Below are positions 43,450 to 52,996 of a stretch of 60,893 bases of DNA, in pieces (position 1 is the first letter of the stretch; the number at the start of each line of letters is the position of its first letter). The stretch covers positions 1 through 60,893 of the forward strand of contig JAFGVC010000107.1 of the NCBI GenBank assembly GCA_016938195.1. Direction: 5' to 3'. Position numbers and translations under genes: made by a program. Under the pieces are notes generated by a model that worked only from the letters and a program-made list of their open reading frames with translations, had not been told where the DNA came from and made no database searches. Origin of the DNA: Tissierellales bacterium. Its GTDB lineage: Bacteria; Bacillota; Clostridia; Tissierellales; Dethiosulfatibacteraceae.

Positions 43450-46400
43450 GTGATTACAATCAGCATTTTTAGTTTAAAGAATCGATATAACATTTTATAT
43501 ATTTTGATTTTGCTCATGTTATCGTTGCTTGTTTTTAGGTTGGCGGAATTGACTATTATACAGGGAGAAGCTTATCGAGCGGTAGCGGATGTTAAAACCA
43601 TAAGAGATATACCTATTAAATCACCGAGAGGCAACATTTATGATCGAAATGGTGTTTTATTGGCTGGAAATCTCCCTAGCTTCACGGTACAGATTAGAAA
43701 AGACGATATTAAATCAAAAGATTTTAATGAAATGGCGTTGCTATTAGCGACGATTCTTGACCAGAAAAACGAGCGGATTATTGATGAATTTCCTATTATT
43801 CTTAACAGTATTGTATTTGACTCCGATGTGCTAGAGTCTGATTATTTTTATCCGGAGGAACTGGTTGAAAACATTATCATAGAGAACAATCTCATGCAAC
43901 AAATATTTTCAAAAATGAATGACAGAGAGGCCGTGATTGATTTAAAAGAGAGAATGCTGTTGATTTTGAGCAGGGAAATTCAAGATATCCCTGTAGGTTA
44001 TGATGGGATGTCCTATTTATTTGTTAACAGCGATATGACATATAACTCACCCGAGGAATATTTAACAGAACTGATTTATCAAAACAGCCATTTGATTAGA
44101 AAATTGCTGGCTAATTCAGAGATTCGAAAATTTATATATGAGATAATAGATGAAAATGACTTGGCTGAGGATCTAAAGTTATTGCCCTATACCTACACTT
44201 ATGATAACGAATATAATCAGATAAAAAAAGACCTTATCAAAAAATCAGATGCCATTAATTTTCAAACGGACGCAAAATCAGATTTTTCGCACCTTGTGAG
44301 ACTTTATTGCAAGGACTATTTCTTTAGAAAAATTTTTTATAATAATGAGATTATGGTTTTGCCCGGAGTGATGCTTTATGAGAGGGTTTTATCTGAATAC
44401 CCGGAGCTTCCCATTGTCTATTTAGTAGATGAGGGTGCTCAATCGATATTCTTTAATTTCACCAGCAATGAGGAAAAAACATCATTTATTCAAGAAAACG
44501 GTTATACGGATGATATCACGGCATATAGTATATTGATAGAATATGCATTAAAAAGTGATGAGGATTTTGATGTGATTACATCCGATGATGTCAAGTTTTT
44601 TGCTCAATCTGAACTGTTATCCTATATCAATCCTTCCATTTCTGTTTCTAGCTGGGAATACACGGCTATTATAAAAAAAGAAAATTGGATTAAAGCGAAC
44701 ACCTCGCATAACACTCAAAAATTAGAGGCTCAAGACGTTTTCCTGCAAATAAAAGAAGCGTCCGAGTTAAATGATGAAATCAGTGATTATCTAGCAAGGA
44801 ATGTTTTTGTTATAAAAGAGAGATATATTAAACAGGGATATCTCGCTTATCATCCTATAGATATTAGCTATAATGTGTCTGAAAAAACAGTTGCATTACT
44901 TTCTGAAAACAAAGAGAAGCTTACCGGCGTTGAAATAGTTGTGCAACCTCTACGCGATTATCCTCAAGGGAGCTCAGCGGCACATATACTAGGCTATTTG
45001 GGCAAAATTTCTCAAGATTATGAAATCGTTCGATACATTGATCAGCAAGGATATGCTCCGGATGATCTGATTGGAAAGACGGGGATTGAAGAAAGCTTTG
45101 AGCTTATGTTAAGTGGTGTAAAAGGGAAAGAAACATTAAAAGTAGATGTTTACGGCAATAGAATTGGGACAGTAGAAACGGAAGAACCGGAACCGGGTGA
45201 CAATCTCTACCTTACCATTGATATTGAGCTTCAAAAAAAAGCCGAAACTTATATGCAAAAAGCGCTTGAAGAAATTAGAAAGGGAGGCTCTTTTGAAAGT
45301 AAATGGGGGGACTTTGATTTTGACCACACTTATAAAAATGCTTATTCTGGGGCGTTAGTTGCGCTAGATGTTAATACGGGAGAAGTGTTAGCAATGGTGA
45401 ACTATCCTTCCTATGATCCCAATTTGTTTTCATCCGGTATTTCTCAGGAGGATTGGCAGAGCTTGTTGAATGAATCCAAAGATCTCCTTGCACCGAGACC
45501 TTTATACAATATTGCAATGTTGACCGCTGTCCAACCGGGTTCAACATTTAAAATGGTAACGGCACTAGCAGCTCTCGAAAAGGGCATTTCACCGACAGAG
45601 CGCATTTATTGTGCAGGCTATATGGAGATTGGAAGCCAAACTTTTGGATGTTGGATATGGAACATGTATAAATCGCGACATGGATACGAAAATATGTATG
45701 AAGCTATTAGAGACTCATGTAATTTTTACTTCTATACATTAGTGCTTGGAGAAAATAAAGTGACAGGAGAAAAAACATCTGTCAAGGTTGATTTACAGGA
45801 TATTTTATCTATCGCAGAACAATTAGGTTTAAATCAAAAGACCGGTATTGAAATCAATATTCCGAATGAAGCGTCAGGCGGTATCCCAGACCCTAAAATG
45901 AAAATTAGCAACATAAAGTATTTCTTAAGAAATTATCTAGATAAAAGCATTGAGCAGTTTTATCCTATTGGTTATACATTCAACGAAGATGAAAAAGCAC
46001 AACTAATAAATGAAATAGTATCATGGGTGAACGGTAACGAACCTTTAACGCGAACACAGGTTTATGAAAATTTAAAAAAAATAAGGCTCAATCCTGATAA
46101 AATGGACGAAAATGGCATTCCGCTTGTTGATTTAATTAAGTACTCTTATTTAAATCAAGCTGTATGGAATGATGGAGACACTCTAAATATTAGCATCGGA
46201 CAAGGGAACAACTCATATACACCTCTTCAGATGGCCAATTATATTGCTACTATTGCAAATGGAGGATATCTTCATAATATCAGTGTCATATCAAAAGCGA
46301 CTTCTTATGATGGTCAAACAACTACCTATGAGCCAGACAGAATAACCGATAGAATTTTGCTTAAAGATTATGGGTTCCTTGATGAGGTCACAAAAGGAAT

Positions 46401-46674
46401 GATGATGGTATCTGAAGACTCAAAATCGTATAAGAATTTTCCGGTTGAAGTGGCTTCTAAAACCGGAACGGCTGAAAAAGATGGGCTAAATCCTGAAACA
46501 GGAGAGCCTTATGATGAATTTGCTTGGTATGTTGCCTTTGCACCGGCTAAGAATCCACAAATAGCAGTTGCAGCTGTCATTTTTCAAGGAGGGTCCGGCA
46601 GATTTCCAGCTCCCGTGGTACGAGAAGTCATTGGGGATTATTTGAAGCTTGAACCGGAAACAGTTCAACAATAG
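43450..46674 (+). CDS. mrdA: Penicillin-binding protein 2 (MrdA), unusually long
   Basis: A 1074-residue class B transpeptidase. It has a membrane helix at ~13-33, the PBP dimer motif PRGNIYDRNG at ~60, then a ~400-residue insertion before the usual PLRDYPQGSSAAHILGYLG. The transpeptidase domain has STFK with S698 as nucleophile, SCN at S756 and KTG at K1004. Typical PBP2s are 600-950 residues. It cross-links new side-wall peptidoglycan with MreBCD. The GTG at 43450 is the only usual start, but its AAGGTG ribosome-site-like sequence overlaps it, so an ATT or ATC start a few codons later is possible. Confidence 0.92.
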   Translation: MITISIFSLKNRYNILYILILLMLSLLVFRLAELTIIQGEAYRAVADVKTIRDIPIKSPRGNIYDRNGVLLAGNLPSFTVQIRKDDIKSKDFNEMALLLATILDQKNERIIDEFPIILNSIVFDSDVLESDYFYPEELVENIIIENNLMQQIFSKMNDREAVIDLKERMLLILSREIQDIPVGYDGMSYLFVNSDMTYNSPEEYLTELIYQNSHLIRKLLANSEIRKFIYEIIDENDLAEDLKLLPYTYTYDNEYNQIKKDLIKKSDAINFQTDAKSDFSHLVRLYCKDYFFRKIFYNNEIMVLPGVMLYERVLSEYPELPIVYLVDEGAQSIFFNFTSNEEKTSFIQENGYTDDITAYSILIEYALKSDEDFDVITSDDVKFFAQSELLSYINPSISVSSWEYTAIIKKENWIKANTSHNTQKLEAQDVFLQIKEASELNDEISDYLARNVFVIKERYIKQGYLAYHPIDISYNVSEKTVALLSENKEKLTGVEIVVQPLRDYPQGSSAAHILGYLGKISQDYEIVRYIDQQGYAPDDLIGKTGIEESFELMLSGVKGKETLKVDVYGNRIGTVETEEPEPGDNLYLTIDIELQKKAETYMQKALEEIRKGGSFESKWGDFDFDHTYKNAYSGALVALDVNTGEVLAMVNYPSYDPNLFSSGISQEDWQSLLNESKDLLAPRPLYNIAMLTAVQPGSTFKMVTALAALEKGISPTERIYCAGYMEIGSQTFGCWIWNMYKSRHGYENMYEAIRDSCNFYFYTLVLGENKVTGEKTSVKVDLQDILSIAEQLGLNQKTGIEINIPNEASGGIPDPKMKISNIKYFLRNYLDKSIEQFYPIGYTFNEDEKAQLINEIVSWVNGNEPLTRTQVYENLKKIRLNPDKMDENGIPLVDLIKYSYLNQAVWNDGDTLNISIGQGNNSYTPLQMANYIATIANGGYLHNISVISKATSYDGQTTTYEPDRITDRILLKDYGFLDEVTKGMMMVSEDSKSYKNFPVEVASKTGTAEKDGLNPETGEPYDEFAWYVAFAPAKNPQIAVAAVIFQGGSGRFPAPVVREVIGDYLKLEPETVQQ

Positions 46675-46682
46675 GAGGAAAA

Positions 46683-47348
46683 ATGGATCGTTTTATTATG
46701 ATAACTTCATGTGAGGAAAAACAAGGTAAAACTACTTTATGCTTTGAAGTGTCTAAAATGCTATCAAAGGATAAAAAGGTTTTGTTAATAGACCTTTCAA
46801 AATCATTCGATTATTCATCACTGCAATTAGAATGCCTAGAGAACACAATTTTTGATTATGTTGATTTAGTTGATGATGCATGTACACTTGAAGAGGCCGT
46901 TGTTTCGGTCGTTATTGAAGAGGCTAAGTTTGACTTTATCCCTTCACCTAGAATTGATAATAAGCTCAGCAATAGCTCGAAAATATTCGGAAAGCTGTTT
47001 ATGCTAGTTAGCAATAAGTATGATTATGTTATCATTGATGGCTACGCGCTTTACAATAGCAAAAGATTTTTAGATTATGGGATTTTGGATAAGATCATTT
47101 TGATTTCAGAAAGCAAAATTGAAGATTTGAATAAGCTAAAAACCTGTTTGAATTTATTGGGCAAAGAAAGCTTTAGCAACGTAAGGTGTATTATCAATAA
47201 CTACCATAAAAAGCTCAAGAAAAAAGGGCTGTTATTTTCGCCTATAGAAATGCAAGAAATGGTTAATGTCAAAATATTAGAAGACATTAGTTATTCAACT
47301 GGATCCGACGTTAAAAAAATTGCGAGTAAACTAATAGAACAATGGTAA
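46683..47348 (+). CDS. MinD/BY-kinase-like P-loop ATPase of unknown function
   Basis: A 221-residue SIMIBI-type ATPase. Walker A is SCEEKQGKTTL near residues 9-19, and an A'-like VLLIDLSKSF and Walker B DYVIIDG follow. The signature lysine of MinD/ParA (five residues before the catalytic Lys) is replaced by Glu, and the pattern is closer to tyrosine-kinase-type (CpsD) loops. It holds no Tyr-rich tail. It takes the place where minC/minD usually follow PBP2. No FtsZ-regulating partner is next to it; the role is open. Confidence 0.7.
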   Translation: MDRFIMITSCEEKQGKTTLCFEVSKMLSKDKKVLLIDLSKSFDYSSLQLECLENTIFDYVDLVDDACTLEEAVVSVVIEEAKFDFIPSPRIDNKLSNSSKIFGKLFMLVSNKYDYVIIDGYALYNSKRFLDYGILDKIILISESKIEDLNKLKTCLNLLGKESFSNVRCIINNYHKKLKKKGLLFSPIEMQEMVNVKILEDISYSTGSDVKKIASKLIEQW

Positions 47349-47372
47349 GAACCGCTTAGGCGGTTCTTTTTA
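47348..47372 (+). terminator. Terminator of the mre-PBP2-ATPase block
   Basis: AGAACCGC (47348-47355) pairs with GCGGTTCT (47360-47367), a 4-base loop, then five T. Confidence 0.88.
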
Positions 47373-47438
47373 TTTAAGGAGAAGTAAAGAATTTTTTATT
47401 ATAATCAATCTATCATAGGACAGGAGGTCATTAAAAAG

Positions 47439-49073
47439 ATGGCGAATAAAAAAAATAAAAAAAAGACAAGAGTAATAGTGGCAGTTATTTTGGTTATTAT
47501 TCTTATTGTAGCTTTTTTCGTTTATCAGAAAATAGATGAGATTAGAAAAACACAGCAAGAAAGTGCACAAATGGCATTAAAAGAATATACAGTGGAATAT
47601 GGCAGTATTAATAAAACTATCACGGGTAGCGGAAGCATCCAACCTTCAGATACTAGGATTGTTCTATCAGAAAAAGAAGGCGTGATAGATCAAATTTTTG
47701 TTGAAGAAGGACAATGGGTGTCTGTGGATGAGGTATTGTCATTATTTGAAGTAGAAAGCGACGATGAAAGCGAACAACTTAAAATAGATACCGCACAGTA
47801 TAATTTGGAAAAAGCACAAAAGAATTTAAACGATCTATATCAAATTCAGGAAGATCTAAAAATATATGCCACTGAAAGCGGAACGTTGAAAAAGTATGTC
47901 GAAGAGGGAGATGATGTTGGTAAAAATTTCAAAATGTTTGATTTGGTAGAAGTCAATGTCCTAAGAATAGAATCCTTTTTCTCAAAAAGTCAGATTGACC
48001 TGATTTCAACAGGAGACGAAGCCGAGGTTTTTCTTTCGGATTATCTTTTGACGCTTTTCGGACAAGTGACTAGCGTGGATTTCACACCCGTAGCGCTTGG
48101 AGGCGGAACAGTTGGTTATAAAGTAACCGTTGACATTGAATATAATGGTGCATTGGTTGAAGGGACGAGTGCTAAGGTTACGGTCATTAACTCTCAAGGC
48201 AGAATGCTATCACCCTTTACAGGCCTATCAGCAAAAAATAATGTCACAACCCTATATTCAGAATATGAAGCAACTGTCAAGTCCATTAATTACAATAATG
48301 GAGATTATGTGGATAAGGGTAGTCTTATAGCTGTATTGCAAAGCGACGACTTAATTTATGATATAGAGCAACAAGAATTGCAGGTGCAATCTAAAAGACT
48401 AGATTTGGAAAATTTAAACGATGATGATTTTTCCGTTGCAACACCCATTGATGGAACTGTTCTAACGGTTTTAGTGGATGAAAAAAGCTATGTAGATAAA
48501 GGAACCCAACTATTTAAAATTGCTAATCTAGATACAATGGAAGTTAAAATCAATATTGATGAGCTTGATATCATGGATATAAAAAAGGGACAACAGGTCT
48601 CCATTTTATCAGATGCTTTTGAAGATCAAAAATTTAGCGGAAAGGTTAAATCTGTTTCGCTGAGTGGTGTCAATCAAAATGGTGTAACGACATATGAAGT
48701 AACCATTTCAATAGAAGACCGTAAAGACTTGATGTCGGGGATGAATGTGGATGTTGAGATAATGGTAGCCAACAAAGAAAATGCATTGATTGTTCCTATT
48801 GGAGCCGTTTCAAAAGTAGCCGGAAAATATGTTGTAACGACAAAGGACGAAGAAGGAAATCCAGTTCTAAGCTCAATAAAAGCAGGTATTGTGACAGATC
48901 ATATTGTAGAAGTATTAGAAGGTCTAAAGCAAGGTGATGCAGTTTATTATACTGAGGTACAAAGTTCGACGGCATCAAATGAAAATGGCATGGTATTTCC
49001 AATGACTGCACAGCCGGTTCCAGGTACAGGACAAGGGAAAGGCCGGATACCTACTGACGGGGGTGGCAATTAA
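47439..49073 (+). CDS. Periplasmic-adaptor-like (HlyD/MacA) protein with duplicated domains
   Basis: A 544-residue membrane-fusion protein. An N-terminal Lys-rich stretch and one helix (~residues 12-30) anchor it. Lipoyl/barrel-like segments occur twice: GVIDQIFVEEGQWV and SGTLKKYVEEGDDV in the first half, then ATVKSINYNNGDYV and GTVLTVLVDEKSYV in the second. A MacA-type barrel and membrane-proximal domain (VPIGAVSKVAGKYVV) end the protein. Typical adaptors are ~370-420 residues. It works with the ATPase and permease encoded next to export a peptide, toxin or lipid. AGGAGG lies 11 bases before the ATG. Confidence 0.85.
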   Translation: MANKKNKKKTRVIVAVILVIILIVAFFVYQKIDEIRKTQQESAQMALKEYTVEYGSINKTITGSGSIQPSDTRIVLSEKEGVIDQIFVEEGQWVSVDEVLSLFEVESDDESEQLKIDTAQYNLEKAQKNLNDLYQIQEDLKIYATESGTLKKYVEEGDDVGKNFKMFDLVEVNVLRIESFFSKSQIDLISTGDEAEVFLSDYLLTLFGQVTSVDFTPVALGGGTVGYKVTVDIEYNGALVEGTSAKVTVINSQGRMLSPFTGLSAKNNVTTLYSEYEATVKSINYNNGDYVDKGSLIAVLQSDDLIYDIEQQELQVQSKRLDLENLNDDDFSVATPIDGTVLTVLVDEKSYVDKGTQLFKIANLDTMEVKINIDELDIMDIKKGQQVSILSDAFEDQKFSGKVKSVSLSGVNQNGVTTYEVTISIEDRKDLMSGMNVDVEIMVANKENALIVPIGAVSKVAGKYVVTTKDEEGNPVLSSIKAGIVTDHIVEVLEGLKQGDAVYYTEVQSSTASNENGMVFPMTAQPVPGTGQGKGRIPTDGGGN

Positions 49074-49747
49074 TGATTAAGTTGGATGATGTGACCAAAA
49101 TATACCAAATGGGAGAAATCCAGCTTGAGGTTTTGAAAGGCATTTCCCTTAAAGTTGATGAAGGCGAATTTATGTCTATTATAGGTCCATCTGGATCTGG
49201 AAAATCAACATTGATGAACATTTTAGGATGTTTAGATGTGCCCACATCGGGTGAATATTATCTGGAAGGAAAAGAAATCAGCACCTATCATGAAAATGCA
49301 CTTGCTAAAATAAGAAATGAAAAAATAGGATTTATTTTTCAAAAATTCAATTTGTTATCTAAACTTAATGCATTGGAAAATGTGGAGTTACCAATGGTGT
49401 ATAGAGGAATAAAAAGCAAAGAGAGAAGAAGGAGAGCAGAGGAGGTTCTTGAAATTGTGGGATTGGAGGATAGAATGCACCATAAGCCCACAGAACTTTC
49501 CGGTGGTCAACAGCAGAGAGTAGCCATCGCAAGAGCTTTAGTTGGAAATCCTTCGGTTCTTTTAGCGGATGAGCCTACCGGAAATCTAGACACAAAGTCA
49601 GGTATTGAAATCCTCAGGATTATAGAAAAATTAAATAATGAGGGGAAGACAATCATTATCATCACGCATGATACTGAGGTGGCGGAGATGTCGAGGACGG
49701 TCATTACCATTCGAGACGGAATCATTATAGACAAGAAGGTGAGATAA
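49073..49747 (+). CDS. MacB/LolD-type ABC transporter ATPase
   Basis: A 224-residue ATPase with Walker A GPSGSGKST, Q-loop FQKFNLL, signature LSGGQQQRVAIARAL and Walker B VLLADEPTGNLD. It powers the FtsX-like permease encoded immediately after it, which starts one base past the ATPase stop. The start overlaps the adaptor stop (TAATG). The family drives export or mechanotransmission rather than classical uptake. Confidence 0.94.
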   Translation: MIKLDDVTKIYQMGEIQLEVLKGISLKVDEGEFMSIIGPSGSGKSTLMNILGCLDVPTSGEYYLEGKEISTYHENALAKIRNEKIGFIFQKFNLLSKLNALENVELPMVYRGIKSKERRRRAEEVLEIVGLEDRMHHKPTELSGGQQQRVAIARALVGNPSVLLADEPTGNLDTKSGIEILRIIEKLNNEGKTIIIITHDTEVAEMSRTVITIRDGIIIDKKVR

Positions 49748-50920
49748 ATGAATATTAGCATTAAAAATACTTTGAAAATGGCTTTGCAATCGATTATGTC
49801 AAATAAGATGAGAACTTTTCTGACTATGTTGGGAATTATCATAGGTGTTTTTTCGGTCATTGTTATGGTATCCATAGGACAAGGGGCTACTTCAAGTGTC
49901 ACCTCGAGTATTGAAGGGATGGGCTCAAATTTAATTACGATTAATATAACAGATAAGAATAAAAGTTTGAAAACATCGGATTTAAGTGAACTTGAAATTC
50001 TGGAAGGCGTTGACAAGCTGTCTCCAAGCGTGAGCTGGTCAACAACTGCGAAATTTGCTCTTTATAGTGAAGAAAATAGGTCTGTAATGGGTGTAAATGA
50101 AAATTATACAGCTATTAATAACTATGAATTGGCGGAAGGAAGATGGATTTCTCCGCTAGATGTTGAAAACAGAAATAAGGTTGTGCTTATCGGGTCAGAA
50201 ATGGCCGAAAATTTTTTCGGAGCATTTAGTCCTATCGGAGAAGAAATAGGGATCAATGGTGTGAAGTTTACGGTTGTGGGAATGCTCAAAGAGAAAGAAG
50301 GTACATTGTCAGGCAATAGCAACGATATTGCATTAATACCGTATACAACAGGAATGAGACAGTTTAAAACAAACGCTATCAGCAATCTTGTCATTCAAGG
50401 CGAGGCTTCTGATGATATAGAAGGCACACAAAAAAGGCTTGAAGTCTATTTGAATGAAGTATTTGGCAGTGACACTTCATATCGAATTTTTAATCAAGAA
50501 GAGCTTTTATCTACTTTAGCGGATATTACAGGAACACTGACGCTGATGTTGGGGGGTATTGCAGGGATTTCACTTTTTGTAGGTGGGATTGGTATCATGA
50601 ATATCATGTTGGTAACAGTGACTGAAAGAACACGAGAAATAGGAATAAGAAAAGCGATAGGAGCGAGAAGAAGTAATATTTTGACACAATTTTTAATAGA
50701 ATCTTCTGTGATTAGTTGCATTGGTGGGGTGATAGGGATTATACTTGGGTTAGCGGTAAATGTGATTCTAAGCAAATCATTAGGGTTGACGGCTTCTGCA
50801 GATTATAAAGTCATATTGATATCTTTTGGATTTTCGCTTTTTGTTGGGATATTTTTCGGAATGTATCCTGCCAATAAGGCGTCTAAACTTAAGCCGGTGG
50901 ATGCGCTGAGGTATGAATAA
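49748..50920 (+). CDS. MacB-type ABC transporter permease
   Basis: A 390-residue MacB-family permease: first helix at ~20-42, a ~220-residue extracytoplasmic domain, then three helices including the GGIGIMNIMLVTVTERTREIGIRKAIGA hallmark in the cytosolic coupling region. It pairs with the preceding ATPase and adaptor as a tripartite-like efflux unit in a Gram-positive cell. Substrates of related systems are antimicrobial peptides and signal peptides; the one here is unknown. Confidence 0.92.
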   Translation: MNISIKNTLKMALQSIMSNKMRTFLTMLGIIIGVFSVIVMVSIGQGATSSVTSSIEGMGSNLITINITDKNKSLKTSDLSELEILEGVDKLSPSVSWSTTAKFALYSEENRSVMGVNENYTAINNYELAEGRWISPLDVENRNKVVLIGSEMAENFFGAFSPIGEEIGINGVKFTVVGMLKEKEGTLSGNSNDIALIPYTTGMRQFKTNAISNLVIQGEASDDIEGTQKRLEVYLNEVFGSDTSYRIFNQEELLSTLADITGTLTLMLGGIAGISLFVGGIGIMNIMLVTVTERTREIGIRKAIGARRSNILTQFLIESSVISCIGGVIGIILGLAVNVILSKSLGLTASADYKVILISFGFSLFVGIFFGMYPANKASKLKPVDALRYE

Positions 50921-50941
50921 AAATATTGAAGAGGTGTAGGA

Positions 50942-51610
50942 TTGAAAATCTTGATTGTTGAAGATGAAGTGAAGTTGACTGAAGCCCTGTCTTTTCTTTT
51001 TAAAAAGCAAAAAATTGATGTAGAAATAGCAAATGACGGGGAAGAAGGCATGATTATGGCACAAAAGGATATATATGATGTGATTGTTTTGGACATCATG
51101 TTGCCAATTATTAACGGATTAGACATTTTGAAGAAAATTCGAGATAAAGGCGTAAAAACACCTGTGTTGCTTCTAACGGCTAAGGATACCATTGATGATA
51201 AGGTGACTGGACTAGACAGCGGAGCGGATGATTACCTAGTGAAGCCATTTGCTACTAAAGAATTGATTGCGCGTGTCAAGGCGCTTTCTCGGAGAAAAGA
51301 TGTTCCTTTCATTAGCCATGGAATCAAGTTTAACGACATAGTTTATGATCCTGATAGCTTTGAACTGACAGTGCGAGAAACTTCTGTGAAGATTCCTAAA
51401 AAAGAAGGTGATTTGATGGAGTTGCTCATTACGAGACCTAATCAAGTGTTTACGCGCGATCAGATTGTAGACAGATTATGGGGATTGGAATCAGATGTGC
51501 TAGAAAACAATATTGAAATATATATTCATCATTTGCGAAAAAGATTAGAAGAATCAGATACTAAAATAGAAACGATTAGAGGTGTTGGTTATATTCTTAA
51601 AGAAAAATGA
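50942..51610 (+). CDS. OmpR-family response regulator
   Basis: A 222-residue regulator. The receiver domain shows the acidic pair ED at 7-9, phospho-acceptor Asp in IVLDIMLP near residue 51, and the K in VKPF. The C-terminal winged helix is of the OmpR/PhoB class (VFTRDQIVDRLWG). The TTG start has GAGGTG four bases before it. It is followed directly by its histidine kinase and preceded by the MacAB-like transporter, which it probably controls. Confidence 0.93.
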   Translation: MKILIVEDEVKLTEALSFLFKKQKIDVEIANDGEEGMIMAQKDIYDVIVLDIMLPIINGLDILKKIRDKGVKTPVLLLTAKDTIDDKVTGLDSGADDYLVKPFATKELIARVKALSRRKDVPFISHGIKFNDIVYDPDSFELTVRETSVKIPKKEGDLMELLITRPNQVFTRDQIVDRLWGLESDVLENNIEIYIHHLRKRLEESDTKIETIRGVGYILKEK

Positions 51611-51611
51611 A

Positions 51612-52910
51612 ATGTTCAGACAACTGAGATTAAAATTTACTTTTTCAATATTGCTGGTGCTACTTGTTTTTTTATCTTTTTTATCATCAGGATTATACTT
51701 TGGGACAAAGACAATCATTAGCACATCCTCGAAAGGCATTTTAGAAAAATCGGCTGAAGATATCATCTACGGCAATGTCCAAGGTCTCGACTATTTTGGT
51801 ATCCCTCCGATTCCTAACAGGAAAAATATTTTTGATTCAGTAAAAGATCGTTTGATGTTTAACGGCTCAAAGTTAAAATTGAGTTATGCTATATACGATC
51901 AAAGCTTGGATTTGGTTTATGTAAAAAACAATAGTGATATTTCTTTTGATAAATTTGAACAGTACGTTTTGACTGCCTATCGGGACAAGAATAATAGCTT
52001 CATCACGGATACGATTGATGATGTGGAATATCGGATTTACACCGTTTTTTTCAATCATCAGAGTCAAGTTGGTGTTATTCAGTTATATCAAGATATTAGC
52101 ATGGAGATTTTTATTTTGAATCATCTCAAAAGAAATTTGATTATTATGTCTGGGATTAGTCTTCTCATTCTGACTCTAATTTCTTGGTTTTTGGCAGGAA
52201 TCAGTATAAAACCTGTACAGAAATCATGGGAAAATCAAAAGTCTTTTCTTGCGGATGCTTCTCATGAATTACGAACGCCGATAGCTATTATTCAGACGAA
52301 TCTTGACGCGGCGATGTCTGACCCTGACGGAACCATTTCCGAAAATGAAAGATGGATTAATAATGCTTATTCAGAATCTCAATTGATGGGTAAACTGGTA
52401 GGAGAGCTATTGACTTTAGCACAAATAGACGCGAATCAGGTACCAATCACAATGCAGGACATGGATTTATCTGAAGTATGTGCCAATACAATTGAAAAAT
52501 TTGATTTAAAAGCTAATGAAAAACAAATAGATTTGATTCAAAATCTAGAAAAAAGCTTGATTGTTTTAGGTGATTCACCAAAAATTAGCCAACTCGTCAC
52601 AATCTTAATTGATAATGCAATTAAATATTCGCACATAGGCGGGGAAATTAGAGTGACCTTAAAAAAAGAAAAGGGATATGCAAGGTTAATAGTTGAAGAT
52701 GATGGTATTGGACTTGACCCAAAGGATCACGATAAAATTTTTGAACGGTTTTATCGTGCGGACCAGGCAAGACATCGCGAAGACGGGGGCACAGGATTGG
52801 GACTGAGTATTGCAAAGTGGATTGTTGAAAATCATAAAGGACATATTGATGTGAATGGACATTTAGGAAAAGGAACAAGATTTACAATTGAAATTCCTTT
52901 ATCTAACTGA
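51612..52910 (+). CDS. Sensor histidine kinase
   Basis: A 432-residue membrane kinase: helix 1 at ~8-30, an extracytoplasmic sensing domain of ~150 residues, helix 2 at ~175-200. The H-box is ADASHELRTPIA, the N-box is LIDNAIKYSH, and G boxes are VEDDGIGL and GGTGLGLSIAKW. The ATG at 51612 lies one base past the response-regulator stop; an upstream GTG at 51582 is in frame but would overlap. The pair resembles bacitracin-sensing-type systems next to ABC exporters, but the cue is not known. Confidence 0.92.
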   Translation: MFRQLRLKFTFSILLVLLVFLSFLSSGLYFGTKTIISTSSKGILEKSAEDIIYGNVQGLDYFGIPPIPNRKNIFDSVKDRLMFNGSKLKLSYAIYDQSLDLVYVKNNSDISFDKFEQYVLTAYRDKNNSFITDTIDDVEYRIYTVFFNHQSQVGVIQLYQDISMEIFILNHLKRNLIIMSGISLLILTLISWFLAGISIKPVQKSWENQKSFLADASHELRTPIAIIQTNLDAAMSDPDGTISENERWINNAYSESQLMGKLVGELLTLAQIDANQVPITMQDMDLSEVCANTIEKFDLKANEKQIDLIQNLEKSLIVLGDSPKISQLVTILIDNAIKYSHIGGEIRVTLKKEKGYARLIVEDDGIGLDPKDHDKIFERFYRADQARHREDGGTGLGLSIAKWIVENHKGHIDVNGHLGKGTRFTIEIPLSN

Positions 52911-52933
52911 AGTCCATTTATTTAACCGAAACG

Positions 52934-52956
52934 AGACTGTTTTTTTATAGTCTTTT
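52934..52956 (+). terminator. Weak terminator-like hairpin after the histidine kinase gene
   Basis: AGACT (52934-52938) pairs with AGTCT (52949-52953) across a T-rich loop, followed by TTT. The short stem makes this uncertain. Confidence 0.35.
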
Positions 52957-52996
52957 ATGGTAACATATAGACATCAATTTTTTTGGAGGATAAATT

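Noticed and set aside
49507-50016. 169-codon minus-strand frame over the ABC ATPase and permease genes
   Set aside because: Lies opposite conserved ATPase motifs and has no ribosome site.
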